From assembly GCA_024349245.1 (NCBI GenBank), contig JALDNG010001279.1, positions 113,501 to 177,500 on the forward strand: a stretch of DNA of 64,000 nucleotides. The letters are read 5' to 3'. The DNA is from Neodontobutis hainanensis (Eukaryota; Chordata; Actinopteri; Gobiiformes; Odontobutidae). The translations under genes and the position numbers were made by a program. This document shows positions 33,700-45,110 of this stretch, piece after piece (the first letter of the stretch is position 1; the number at the start of each line of letters is the position of its first letter). The notes under the pieces are model-generated. The model ran no database searches and was not told where the DNA came from. It was given only the letters and a program-made list of their open reading frames with translations.

Positions 33700-36060
33700 C
33701 TTTTTTTCAAACTGGATTTTTATCTTTTTACTTATTTGTACTTTCTAAACAACACGTTAGACCTGCTGAGCGACTGGAGCCTTGGTATCTATTTTTCATC
33801 TACAAATTCTTTCTGCCAAAATTTTTGGAATGATTTACAGGAGATTAGTGTGCTGCAAACAAAGATTTTTGCTTTGGAACCTGAAAAAAGGACTTCAGGA
33901 GACGATCCTGATCACACAATGTGGTAAGACTGTAAATTTAAACTTGGATACAGTGTCATTTCCAAAACTGAGCAAAGCAATGGGATTTAAACAAAATGAT
34001 GCCACCTGGCATAAACTTGGTGCCCAGCCAAAGCATCAATGGATTATAAAAAAGAATGCTGGCATCACAGGAGCATATGCAACATCCCCGGACATCCAGC
34101 TAAAAAACTAATTCCAACCACTGACTGAGCTAAATGTGAATAAACTAGAAAACTCTGCTGTAACTGAAAAACATGGAGTAAATAAAACCTATTTTATGGA
34201 AAACAGGAAACATGAATCTGTGGAAAAGCACCAGGCTAACAGACAGAGAATCTATGCCAAAAGTGAAGGACAGAGATATCCTGCTGCTTGGAGACGGTGC
34301 TGTCAGAGACATAAACAACAGTAGATTTGTTACATGCCGCTCTCCAAGTGCTATGGTCACTGATATAACAGCAATCCTCTCCCAGGTCATATTCAAATTT
34401 ACAGCGATTAAACAGCTGATAGTACACGTGGGAGCAGTTGATACCACACTATGTCAAAAAAATATATACATGTAACTAACTTGGGGCCTCAAGATAAGCT
34501 AAGTTGTGGCCTCAAGATAAGTGAATATAAAAGGAGAATGCACAATGTCGCAGCTTTTCTCCCAAAAGCATTCACGCTAGCACAAGTGCATGCACGCTAA
34601 CTCTGCCACCCATAAGGCTCATACATACAGCCAAATAGAGGTACCGTGACCTAAGCCTACAACGCCCTCTGCTGACGTTTTATCGTAGGCTACATAGACA
34701 TGCTTTTCCAAAATGTGAAACACTTCAATAATTAATAAACCAGTCTGCACACTACTATAGACTATCTTAAAATCATAATCAGAAATACTTTATTGATCTT
34801 TATTGATATCGATAACCCAGGGGACAATTGTTGTGTCACAGTTGATGTGCACATCAAGACATTTAAAGAAATATAAATAATAATAATATAAGTTGGTAAA
34901 TAAACAAGTAGCCTATATACATGTAAAAAGTATAAATATATGCTATAAAATATAAATAAGAGTTATAAAGGACCATGGATATGCAGCCTACAAGATTTAC
35001 ATTACTGTATTAACAGAATTGAATTGATTGTGATGAACAGTACTAGTAAATAAATAGAAGCAGAACTGCAGCAAACTATATTACACTGAATATTAAAACA
35101 GATAATATTGCACAGAATGTGAAGTATTACATTGCACTACAGTACAGGGTCCATTTAAATAACAAAGGGTCCATGTGTCAGACACTTCACTATCTTGAGG
35201 CCACGAGTTAACTTATCTTGAGGCCACGACTTAGCTTATCTTGAGGCCACGACTTAGTTACATATTTTTTTTTTTTTTGACATAGTGTGACCAGAGGGGC
35301 TCCGTAGGGGCCTTTAGGAATTCAGAGACTCAGAAAATTATGGCAAAGCAGCACATTTCTGAGACTCAGCTACAAGCACAAATAATCCATTTACATTTTT
35401 CTCCAAACACAGACCAAACAGACAGCAAACAAAAACAGGTGGTACCAAAATATGCAAATTCTGCCCTATTCTTTAAAATGGAGTCTCCGCCTGACCATTT
35501 CATAAAAAAAATCTTAAGAGTTTTGGTTTGTTTCACATTAGAGGAATTTTATTTGGTGCAGGTAATGTTGACTTGTGTGGCTGTAATTCCAAATAGTGTT
35601 TGAGCTTCAACAGACTTCATCTAAAGGGGATACCCTTTCGAGGAGACACACAGGCTCGGGTTTAAAAGGTTAATACATGGCTGTCCAAGGCCTGCGAGAC
35701 AAGGAGTACAAGAAGTACACAACATTGATAACTTGAACTTGTTTTGGCAACGTGTAGACCTGTTCAAAGGAAGGGCCCACATCTAAACAGAGGAAGGGTC
35801 AGGAGGCTAATGGATGCACTCCCTGAGACACCTAAATGGTTCTGGGTGCCCTCTTGAACAAAGAAAAGGCCCTCTGAGAAGCCATCAGCCACTGGATGAA
35901 GAAAGTACTCCAGCCTCACCAGCCAAGGATCCTGCTCTGACTGGACCACCATCAACACCTCCACCACTGCCATGGACCCTGGACCCCCTCAGCAACATCA
36001 ACACCGTCTGCGGACCTCACCATCTCTGTCCCATCCCTGGATTTACCAATGGGATTTTCT
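33700..36060 (+). mobile_element. L2/CR1-type LINE 5' half, copy 1 (ORF1 region), with insertion
   Basis: It aligns with 52205-53520: both share GACCTGCTGAGCGACTG, CTTTCTGCC, AAGATTTTTGCTTTGGAA and a long ORF1 segment such as CCACCTGGCATAAACTT. ORF1 pieces include KVKDRDILLLGDGAVRDINN and LIVHVGAVDT. The VHVG core is the SGNH-esterase-like ORF1 domain of such LINEs. The copy is interrupted from 34447 to about 35675, resumes at GGCTGTCCAAGGCCTGCGAG, and diverges after 35940. Multiple stops make it non-functional. Confidence 0.75.
34447..35287. mobile_element. 841-bp MITE with sub-terminal repeat array
   Basis: Termini are CACTATGTCAAAAAAA and TTTTTTTGACATAGTG. Just inside lie copies of a GGCCTCAAGATAAG motif: two at the left (34483-34520), three in inverse orientation at the right (35210-35255). 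The second LINE copy (52930-52945) is uninterrupted at the corresponding point. An internal segment at 34780-34830 (ATACTTTATTGATCTTTATT) is a separate older repeat. No coding capacity. Confidence 0.8.
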
Positions 36061-36065
36061 AACTT

Positions 36066-36550
36066 GGCCAGTGCTCCACATTACCGCTCCCAAAAAGTAA
36101 TTGAGTTAGTAACTCGGTTATCACATTGTAAAAGTAATTAGTTACTCAGCAAAGTAATTGACGTAATTTTTTTTTTATGTTCTATAACGCTATTACGTTT
36201 TATAACATCTTTAATAACAAAGATTTTTATATTAACTTATTAAAGAATAAAAACATTATATACAGTATTTTAGAACATGTGGTTTTATTTGACCTTAATA
36301 GATTGCAGTCCATATAATATGCATAGGAATAAAAACATAAAAACTAAAATTTGCAAATAAAATTCAAGTGCAAAATTAAGACACACAAATGTAAATGTGG
36401 GTAAAAAGAAACAAAGGAAGATCTGGCCATTAAGTTGTGCAAATCTCTGTGACTGTAAATTATTGCACAATAAACAGAACACAATCCAACTCTCTCTGTA
36501 GATTAACATGTTGTTCATTCTCAGTGAAAAGAAACAATACATTATTATTA
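36066..36550 (-). repeat. Fragment of the hAT element family seen at 8568-9880
   Basis: The stretch 36176-36370 matches the reverse complement of about 9478-9690, with shared blocks TATACAGTATTTTAGAACAT, TATAACATCTTTAATA and ATGCATAG-AATAAAAACATA. The preceding 36080-36170 (repeated GTAATTA/GTTACT motifs) is typical of the internal part. There are no terminal repeats or target duplication on this copy. Confidence 0.7.
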
Positions 36551-37019
36551 TTAGGCCCGAGCCGGTGATGAACGGGAAGGTCTATTGTTTTTGCTTGAGT
36601 TATTTATTTTTTTATATATTTTTTTATTCTTCTTCGGTGTTGAAATTATCCCAATTTGCCAAAGTAAACATGTGCGAAAAGTCATTTTTATTAATCCCCA
36701 AATTCAAGCCAGGCGAAAACTTGATGTATTTGAAGTCCCCCAAAAAAATTATGAAAAATGACTCTGTGGCGACCTTAGGGCAAGTTAAGTTTAGGCCATC
36801 TAAATTGCAACCCTTGCGCAAAAAGATTCAACTCATTGTGTTTTGATCTAAAAGGTCCCAAATTTGGTGAGAATCATCTAGACACGTGTGCTAACCAAAG
36901 TTGACATTTTGTTTTTGATATCTTATCAGGTATGGCCAGTAGCGGTTTTAGGCACGAGCGAACCAGACAGCCTCTCGGGGCGTAATTTTTTCGTGGTAAA
37001 ATTATCTGAAACTGACCCC

Positions 37020-38326
37020 TCAGCCTTCAGATGCACCATTTTATGGAATAATTCACAAATGCACAACCATCTCCATGCCATAGAGTCTTTTATTGTTCAT
37101 AATCCCAACAACAAAACGACCCGTATAGACCATCCCAAATTCTACCAAAGATTGTTCCTTCAAACTAGACTTTTATACTTTTTCCACATGCCAGTTTTAA
37201 CAATTTACAACCTCTCCACTGGGCCAAGGACCCCTCCTTTCTAATGACCCCCCACCTTTCTGTTGTAACCTATGTCCCAGTTACTTTCTGACCTCTTCTG
37301 GTGCCAGGCTCCAGAGGGTCTCTTATCTGTAACTTAGATCTTCCCTGTGTGTGTGTGTGTGTTCATTAAACTTATCATGTAAAAACCATATACTCTGACA
37401 TTATGTTTTCTTTTTTCTATTAATATGTTTCTAGATTAATTACATATAACATCCTATTTGAATATAAACCATGCATAAGTATAAACCATAAAACACATAA
37501 CACAAACTCATCATGCATAAATGAATAACTAAATAAGTATACAAAAATAAAACACATAATATCAAAAATATTACACCACAGGGACGGGGACGGGGAATCC
37601 ACACTAGTAATATAATTAATAATATAGGCTTAAGTCAGACACACACCTCAACTTTTTTTCCAAATAACGCACATTTGATTCATAATGTTATAATACAGGC
37701 TTATAGTTCCTGCAAATGAAACTAGGTAATACAAAACGATTATGCGGTCATCAAGGTGAAATGGTTTAGTCTTGACTTCTGGTTGTGAGTGACAGTTGGG
37801 GTGGGAAATCTGTTGATTGTCGAGTGCCAAATAAACAGAGATGGAGAAGAAAAGTGCAAAACCATCAGGTGCCCAATTTTGAAAAAAAAGAAAAAAGAGG
37901 ATAAACGAGCAAAAGATAAAGGTATGCAACTATGTTCTCTCTCCCTGTATGATTACAGTATCCATTTCATGAATGAAGGGCTAATGTTATTTCGTGGTGG
38001 GCATAACTCTTTGTTAGTCTTTTTGCTAATGATGCTTGCTATGCTTATACAACAATAATTTGGTTTCAACTCAATCACAAGATCTAAATTTATAATATTG
38101 TGCTTTGCAATAAAACTGTTGCAAAAGTTCAGTTATCATTTCCATCAGTTGGTTTAACGTTAGGTCCTGTAAATAATCAACAGCATTTTCAAATCTGTAG
38201 GTTAAAGATGAACATTTGCTATTTATTTGCTACACAGCAGACTAAGTATAGTTTTAAAAGTCATAACTAAATGTGTGTCATGCATAGAATTTGAGGCAGT
38301 AACCAAAGAGCTTATGGTTCCTCCAT
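37020..38326. other. Unannotated DNA inside the repeat block
   Basis: Apart from a short (GT)n at 37349-37361, no element or gene was recognised. It is presumably another insertion within the 36.55-41.94 kb repeat. Confidence 0.4.
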
Positions 38327-38338
38327 GAAAGTTAGATT

Positions 38339-38734
38339 CATTCATTCATTTTCTACCGCTTTGTCCCATTTAGGGGTCACGGGTGACTGGAGCCTATCCC
38401 AGCAGCTTTGGGCCTGAGGCGGGGTACACCCTGGACAGTGGCCAGTTAGTCGCAGGGCTGACATATAGAGACAGACATTGACAGACAACCATTCACTCTC
38501 ACATTAATTCACTAGGGACACTTTAGAGTTGCCGATTAACCTGTACGTGCATGTCTTTGGACAGTGGGAGGAAGCCGGAGTACCCGGAGAGAACCCACGG
38601 TAACACGTGGAGGACATGCAGACTCCTCACAGAAAGACCGGAGTCGGCCGAGAATATTTGAGTCGGCCGGGTTTTGAACTCACGACCTTCTTGCTGTGAG
38701 GCAGGAGTGCTAACCACTCTGCCACTTGCACCCC
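38339..38734 (-). mobile_element. Full-length tRNA-derived SINE with 12-bp target duplication
   Basis: It is flanked by the exact direct repeat GAAAGTTAGATT (38327-38338 and 38735-38746), as expected of LINE-driven insertion. The minus strand starts GGGGTGCAAGTGGCAGAGTG with a GTTAGCACT A-box. A GAGTTCAAAAC B-box and the body CTTCCTCCCACTGTCCAAAG follow. The 3' end resembles GCTGGGATAGGCTCCAGTCA and an AATGAATGAATG tail. Same family as 21974-22245. Confidence 0.93.
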
Positions 38735-39078
38735 GAAAGTTAGATTAATATACAAAAATAAAATCCTGAAACCCAGATTAAAAAATAAAATCCCATTGTT
38801 TTTGCCTATACATATAATTTAAAGTAATTTTATCGTTTAAACAACACAAAATGTTATGAGTCCCAGTGACCATTGCATAACATAAATAAAATATAATTTT
38901 TCAATAATTTTTTTTTTTTTTTTTTTTTTACCATTTGTTTCTATGCTCTAAACAATGTGATGACATGGGGGGAAAAAAACAAAAAAACAAAAAATAAATA
39001 ATTTTTTTTTTTTTTTTTTTCGGGTCTAGGAGGATATAGCATGTAATGACAGGCATTTAGTGTGTAAGAGTATGTTTA

Positions 39079-39954
39079 TGTCACGGTGTTGGCATATTTC
39101 TGTGTTTATTTGGACGTGCGGTCCCCTTTAAGCTCGGCGATACCTCAGCTGATTAGTGTGGGGAACGCCCAGCACACCTGAGAAATTATGGAGACCAATG
39201 AGGTGTACTGGGTTTGGGTTTAAAAAGGGGCCAAGTGCGGGAAAGAGGGTGCAGAAAACAAACGGAGGACAACGGGGCACAAACGGAGGACAGAACGGCG
39301 AAAGCGAGGAAAAGCCGGAACAGCCGGAACAGACGGAGAGGTACCGCCAGACGAAGACAGCAGCGCGGAAGGAAGAGAGAGAGAGAGAGAGAGAGAGACG
39401 GAGCTCCGGGAGCTGCAGACGCCGTGAGGGCAGGCTCGTACAACGCTCACTAATCAATAAACTAGAGGGAGGTGTCCGCACCTGAGGAAATTTATATTTA
39501 CCCGAACTGTATGATTCTGTGCCTGAGACTATCCGTTACCTGTTTACAGCGCATCCCTGCCGCTACGGAAAAAGACGAGCCAGGACCTGAGAACTGCCGC
39601 CTGTGTTCCCGCAGACGGAGGAAGAGGCCTTGTACAACGCTGCAAAACACGATAAGTGAAGTGAGTTAAAGTGGTGAAGGACTGGGAATCCCAGGCCAAC
39701 AGGACCGCCGGGAGGGCAGTGAAGGACAGACTTACCGGGCTCAGAAGGACGGCTGAAGACTCGGAATAATCCCCAGCTCCAACCCCTTTTTTTCTCCTTT
39801 AAACTTCTTTTACCCTGGCCTTTTACCATTGTCACTTGGACTCTTTTAAATCTTGTTTAATAAATTGTGTTTTATTGTAAACTCGGTCCCCTCGCATTCT
39901 TTGTGGTACCTTTCGGTGATCAGAACGAACCAGGCCCGCAGGCCCCCCGTGACA
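39079..39954 (+). mobile_element. Solo LTR of a Gypsy-like retrotransposon
   Basis: An 876-bp unit beginning TGTCACGGTG and ending CCCCGTGACA has inverted TGTCACGG/CCGTGACA tips. It is flanked by TTTA on both sides (39075-39078 and 39955-39958), a 4-bp duplication. It contains a GGGTTTAAAAAGGGG promoter-like motif at about 39217-39232 and an AATAAATTGTGTTTTATTG poly(A)-like region near 39859. A GA-rich microsatellite sits at 39373-39398. No second LTR or internal region is present, so it arose by recombination between two LTRs. Confidence 0.88.
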
Positions 39955-40169
39955 TTTATGTAACCCTTCTATTATGTTTTGAGTCAATTTGACCCCAGGC
40001 TGTTTGAGCTTTATTAAACATTATCCTATGGGCTTTTGATTTCAAATGCAATTCAATTGCAATTTCAGGGGCACTTCTAAAATATTTTGGAGCATCCTCT
40101 GCCACTGGTCAGGATGAGCCAACCACCTCCCTCGCTACACAGGCCTCTTCTGGAATGGTCTCGACCCTT

Positions 40170-40290
40170 CAGGATGAGCCAACCACTCACTGGACTTGCC
40201 GTCATCAGTATCAATCACTTAATAGGGGAGCAGATTGCATACAATGACATTGATGATTTTGCATCAAGGAAGGCAAGAAAGGTCAGGTTT
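40170..40290 (+). pseudogene. hAT-type transposase C-terminal fragment
   Basis: The frame reads LTGLAVISINHLIGEQIAY and NDIDDFASRKARKVRF. This resembles the last residues of hAT-family dimerisation domains (a GLA-x-x-x-I-x-x-x-I...FA-x-RKAR-x-x pattern). Only about 40 codons remain. Confidence 0.55.
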
Positions 40291-41945
40291 TATTTTGTCT
40301 TCTGTTCTTTAGTTTGTTTTCTGTTCTGGGCCTATGCCCTCTTTGGTGTTTTTTTTCACATTTGTGTGATGAAGAATTTGTGTTATTTAGAATATTGTAT
40401 ATTTCATTTGTATAATCTTTATATTTTTTTGTTGATAAAAATATTGTTATTTTTTCTATCTGATTATCTTACATAAAATATCTCATTGTATATACTGTTT
40501 GTGCAGAAATTTGTTTGTTATTTTTGTGTGTGTGTGGTGGTGGTGGTGCGAAAATAAAATATCCCTTAACTCTCAAACGCTCTCAAATAAAAGGGTTATC
40601 TTTAGAAATGGCCCTCCAGTGCCCCCCACAAACTTATAATGTATAAACTTATAATATAATGTGACCAAAGAATTTACTTTGTCATAAAGACATGAAACTT
40701 GGTACACACATCCAGCATGGGCTTATGAACATAAAAGCCAATGGGGACCACACCCTATCACACATGAGAAGGTGGCCATTTTGAATTGAAAATGTGAACC
40801 GCCTTAGAATACACCTCACTTTTAAAAATTGACAGAAAATAGCTGCTTCGTTCAACAAACACCAAACTTAGGCAAAATGAGCTAAACACACGTGTGCAAA
40901 ATAGACAGCGCCTTTTCTTATTGTTTTTGCTCAATTTATATTTTTTTAAATTTTTAAATTATTCTGCAAAATTCTCATCAATTTTGACCCAGTAAATGTG
41001 CGCAAAAAGTACATTTTATTGGCCACTAAACTCAAGCCTGGCAAAAAATGTATGTCTTTTAAATATTTGAAAAAATAATTAAAAGAAATGACTCAGTGGC
41101 AACCCCTGTAAAATGAAAATACATTTGGCCTATGGAAAGTGGAAGTCATTTTTTCCAACGTAGAAAAATGAAACTTGGTACATCCATAGGACACCTCAGA
41201 GCAAACAGAAAAGTCTATGACAGCCACACCCTAAACTCAACAGAAAGTCGGCCATGTGGGGTGCAACGCACGACCACTTAAATCACACCCTCGCATCAAA
41301 AGATTAAACCCAATGTGTTTTAATTTAAACGGCCTTATATTTAGTAAGTATTATCTAGACACGAGTGCCAACAAAGTTATCAGTTTGTTTTTTGATACAT
41401 TTGTGGCTGTGGTTGTAATGAACCTGTAAAGAGGCAGCCATTTCTTTGGGAAATAAATGCCATTTATCAATTGCCAGAATCCTTCCTTTGGAGGAAGCTC
41501 CTCCAGAGCCAAGACTAGAGTCTTGGAAAACTCCTCAAAATCTGTTGGAACTTGTAAACTTGTTATTTTAGACAAGTAATATTTACAGTTTTACTTTTTA
41601 ACAGGGGGGGTGCAGCGCTTTCTGAGTCATTGCAAATCTCCAGCCAGTACTTTGTTTTTCGCCTTAGCCAAGCATAATCTATTATTTTCAAAGTTCAGAC
41701 AGATCACAGGAAAACCAGGGAATGCAGAGACCTTTAACTCTAAATACAAAGTGGTGTAGCAGGCCCCAGCAGTAGCACAGGCCCGAGGTGATGAAGCAGG
41801 CTCCAGCCAGAAGAAGATTCAAGCAGGCCCGGTTATTTGACATTATCGCGAAGTTTACGCTTTAAAGCACAAAATGCAATCCTTCGAGTACATGTGTCCC
41901 GCGTCGCAAGGAGGCAAGGGCCTTTATCGCCACTTGCGGCTTTAA

Positions 41946-42288
41946 TTAAATGGTAAATGGTAAAGGGCATGCATTTATATAGCGCTTTCCTGCACCCTTC
42001 TCGGGCACCCAAAGCGCTTTACATCGTGCTTCCACCCCATTCACACACATTCACTCCTGGGGCAGACAGAGAAGGGGGCTGCCACACAAACGGCGCTCAA
42101 CCTTCTCCTACCACCACCAAACACACCTCTACAGTCACACACATTCATACACCAGTGCTACGGACACTGGGAGCAAGGTAGGTTAAGTGTCTTGCACAAG
42201 GACACAACGACAGTATGAACTGTGGGGAGAGCGGGAATCGAACCTACTACTTTCCGGTTGAAGGACGGCCGCTCTCACTGCCGCCTAA
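41946..42288 (-). repeat. tRNA-like SINE copy with extended body
   Basis: On the minus strand it opens GGCGGCAGTGAGAGCGGCCG and has the shared GAAAGTAGTAGGTTCGATTC B-box region. It continues through CTTGTGCAAGACACTTAACC and then a longer body (CACTGGTGTATGAATGTG). It ends GGAAAGCGCTATATAAATGC and CATTTACCATTTA, a LINE-like 3' tail. The tRNA-like head is shared with 49358-49575, the tail is not, so this is a subfamily. Confidence 0.75.
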
Positions 42289-43054
42289 TTATTATTATTA
42301 TATTAAGATGAAACATTAAACATTTATTTGCTAATGACATAAAAATACATGATATCAATCCTCTCTCTTTTTTTTTAATTTTATTAAGCTTTGCAAGATT
42401 ATCTATATAAGGCACTCTAATCTTTAGGATATACATGTTACAACTGAATTCTGTATTCAAACATTATGAAGTAATAATATAAAGACAAGCACATTAATAT
42501 AGCAAAACACTGGGGTACCAATCACGTGTAAAAACATACTTAATTGCATAAGACATATTATGAAACCTTTTACAGCATACAATATATAGAAGACAACATC
42601 TAGAATGGCTTCTATTAACTTGGAAAATAAGAAACAAGAACAAAAGTTTATGAGTCGGCTGAAAGAAACGCAACCTGGCACTTCCTAAGTCGGTAGACTG
42701 CTTTGTAATCTTGTCTGACAGCATTAGATGAGGCATTAGACCATGATCCAGAGGAGAGAAGGAAGCAGCTCCTTCCCCACATGGCTTTCATTCACAGAAG
42801 TCATTCCTATTGTCTTGCAGTGACACATGTATTGGGCTTTGTATTATTGTCACGGTTGGTCATATGATGTTATGAGTATTAAGTATTAAGAGTAGTAAGT
42901 ATATACTACTGGAGAACATGGTTCAGGAGGTTGTTTATTTTCTCTGTTGCTGTCTGGTGCCAACAGTATTCCAGTCCTTATTCTGTTCCCATTATAATGT
43001 AGCTCTGCTGGGCACTGATCCATGAATCTTTTTTTTTTTTTTATTGCACCTAAA
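42289..43054. other. Unannotated DNA
   Basis: AT-rich with poly(T/A) runs at 42368-42377 and 43028-43041. No element or exon recognised. Confidence 0.45.
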
Positions 43055-44205
43055 GGTCTGTTAAGATTCTCAGTCATCCAGGACATCTTGATAAAAAGGT
43101 TTGAGTAAAAGCATCTGGACTAAGTTTTAAAGGTGAAGATGTTTCGTTTCTCTAAATCCAAGAGACTTTATCAATTCTGAGTTCAGCTGGTAAGAGCTGA
43201 GCTTATATCTGAGCTTATATCTGAGCTGAGCTTATATCTCTATTGGGAGGAGTTTCCCCTGAAACCTTGACTCTGAAACCTACAACTAGACACAGATGAG
43301 ACTATTGTCTCTTTTGATGTCACATCACTTTTTACCTGCATACCTACTAATGAAGCACTCATGGTTGTAAGGAAGAGATTATTACAGGATACTTCATTAC
43401 AGGACAGGACAAACCTCACCCCGGACCATATTTGCAGTTTACTGAAGATATGCTTGAACACAACTTATTTCTAGTTCTGAGGTAACTTCTACAGACAAAA
43501 ACATGGCTGTGCCATGGGATCACCTGTCTCCCCGATTGGGGCTCACCTGTACCTGGAGGAAGTGGAGAACAGAGCTCTGGTCTCTTTCTCAGGTGCAGTG
43601 CCCAGTCACTGGTTCAGATATGTTGATGACACGTGGGTCAAAATCAGAACCCAGGAAGTAGAAGCCTTCACAGAACACATCAACGCAGTGGACAAGAACA
43701 TCCAGTTCACCCGTGAAGATGCCATAAACAACCGCCTGGCTTTCTTAGACTGTGCAGTGGTTATCTGTGAGGACAGGACTCTCCAAGTAGAAGTTTATAG
43801 GAAGCCTACACACAGATCAATATTTGCTGTTTGATTCCCACCACCCACTGCAGCAGAAGCTGGGAGTCATCAGGACTCTTCAGCACAGAGCACAAGAGGT
43901 GCCCACAACCTCAGAAGGTAAAGGGAAAGAAGAACAACACATCCCTGAGAGACTGTGGATACTCTAAATGGACTTTCAACAAAACCAAGAGGACACGGAC
44001 ACCAAACAGACAGGAACCAGGGACAAAAGGGAAGGGTGTAGTTATCCCTTATGTGTCTGGTTTATCTGAAAAACTTAAAAGGATTTTCTACAAACACAGC
44101 ATTCCAGTCCACTTTAAACCAGGTAACACACTGCGCCAAAAACTGGTAAATCCTAAAGACTTTAAAAATATTTTAAATACTTTAAATACTACTGTATGTT
44201 GATTT
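43055..44205 (+). mobile_element. Penelope-like retroelement, 3' half of RT
   Basis: The left part (43140-43180) has the GAAGATGTTTCG and CCAAGAGACTTTATCAATTC signature of Penelope-like terminal repeats. A short tandem repeat of GAGCTTATATCT follows (43198-43236). The RT then reads in one frame from 43277: VSFDVTSLFTCIPTNEAL (motif A), CAMGSPVSPI (motif B) and FRYVDDTW (motif C). Downstream comes VVIPYVSGLSEKLKRIFY and HSIPVHFKPGNTLRQKL. It is cut off before the GIY-YIG endonuclease expected after that block. Confidence 0.88.
43277..44200 (+). pseudogene. Penelope-like reverse transcriptase fragment
   Basis: The reading frame covers the RT palm with Asp of motif A in FDVTS and the YVDD catalytic pair in motif C. 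Two stops near 43472-43480 interrupt it between motifs A and B. After 43834 a frameshift leads to a second stretch (to 44202) that corresponds to the linker and the conserved IPYV...FKP..TLRQKL block. The N-terminal RT and the GIY-YIG domain are missing. Penelope enzymes prime reverse transcription at nicks or telomeric ends; this copy is dead. Confidence 0.85.
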
Positions 44206-44929
44206 AAATCAAGTAGTCTATAGATAGTTATCAATATAGGTCATTATGAGTGAAATTAATGAAATAAAAAAATTTAATTACAAATTAATATAACATTTAC
44301 CTCAAGTTAGCCAGCAGTCAAAAATGCAGCAAAAACAGAGGATGAGCTCGGCTTTGCCCAGTGACTGTAGAAGTCAGTGCTCTAATTTCAAAGCTGGTGA
44401 TAAAACACTTGGAAAATCCTTTGTCCCAAACTGATTTTAAAATTGTATTACTAAATAAAAACATGATAAAAGCTTAGTTTTATAGAAAAAATATTTATTT
44501 TCTAAATATATTCCATTTGTATCAAGTTCACATTTTGTTTGGTACAGTTAATTGCTGTTAAAAATTAGATTACAAAAGGTTTGCAGAGAAGTTTTTTTTT
44601 GATTTTCCAGTGTATTGCCCAGAGTTTGGAGAAGCAGACAGGAGAACTATTGCACAAGATAAACATTGTACTGTGGCCAAAGACATTACAAGACACCGAT
44701 AACCTAAAAATATATGTCAGCAAGATGCATTGTACCGCTCTTCATGTGAAAAGGAAGAGCTCAAGGACCTAGGCAACTTGAGAACTTATCTTTTGACATT
44801 TTTTTGAGCATTTTAACGCCACAGTTGTACAGAAGACCAGAAAACCAGAAAAAAGGACCTTTCCAGTTTACCAGCTGCAGGACTTTCAACTTTCAACAAG
44901 CCCGGTTCTGATTGGCTCACTGGCTACCA
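44206..44929. other. Unannotated DNA
   Basis: No element or exon recognised on either strand. Confidence 0.45.
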
Positions 44930-45110
44930 TGCTAACGCGCACTCAAACCTAGCTCATATGCCCAAATTAGGACTTCTGGGTCCATAAAATCAACATGGCA
45001 ACCCCATAACGGCTAAAAATGGCGACTGAAAAGGCTTCACACTCGAGGTTTGTACTGCTATGGGTGATGTCACACTCCTTATGTCCAGCCCTTCTACAGT
45101 CATTGTTTGC
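44930..45110 (-). repeat. Dispersed repeat, copy 2 (partner at 6290-6465)
   Basis: Reverse-complement partner of 6290-6465. It shares CATATGCCCAAATTAGG, CCATAAAATCAACATGGC and TTATGTCCAGCCC. Class unknown. Confidence 0.6.

Larger units (their letters stand above)
36553..41943. repeat. Unclassified dispersed repeat interrupted by later insertions
   Basis: It begins TAGGCCCGAGCCGGTGATGA at 36553 and ends GCCACTTGCGGCTTTAATTA. A degenerate inverse AGGCCCGAGGTGATGAAGC lies near the right end (41780). Both outer parts contain the phrases AAACTTGGTACA, GGCCATTTTGAATTG and ACTCAAGCC found in a frequent teleost repeat. The middle is taken up by a SINE, a solo LTR and a hAT fragment. I cannot assign a class; TTAA-like ends hint at a piggyBac-type MITE. 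Confidence 0.45.

Noticed and set aside
37349..37361. Short (GT)n as regulatory Z-DNA
   Set aside because: Too short and isolated to support a role.
39128..39485. Several overlapping open frames on both strands
   Set aside because: They lie in the GC-rich and GA-repeat part of the solo LTR.
41351..41575. 74-codon minus-strand open frame starting MSKITSLQVPTDFEEF
   Set aside because: Lies within a dispersed repeat and has no recognisable domain or splice context.
43240..43461. 73-codon minus-strand open frame
   Set aside because: Antisense shadow of the Penelope-like RT, whose motif A reads on the plus strand.
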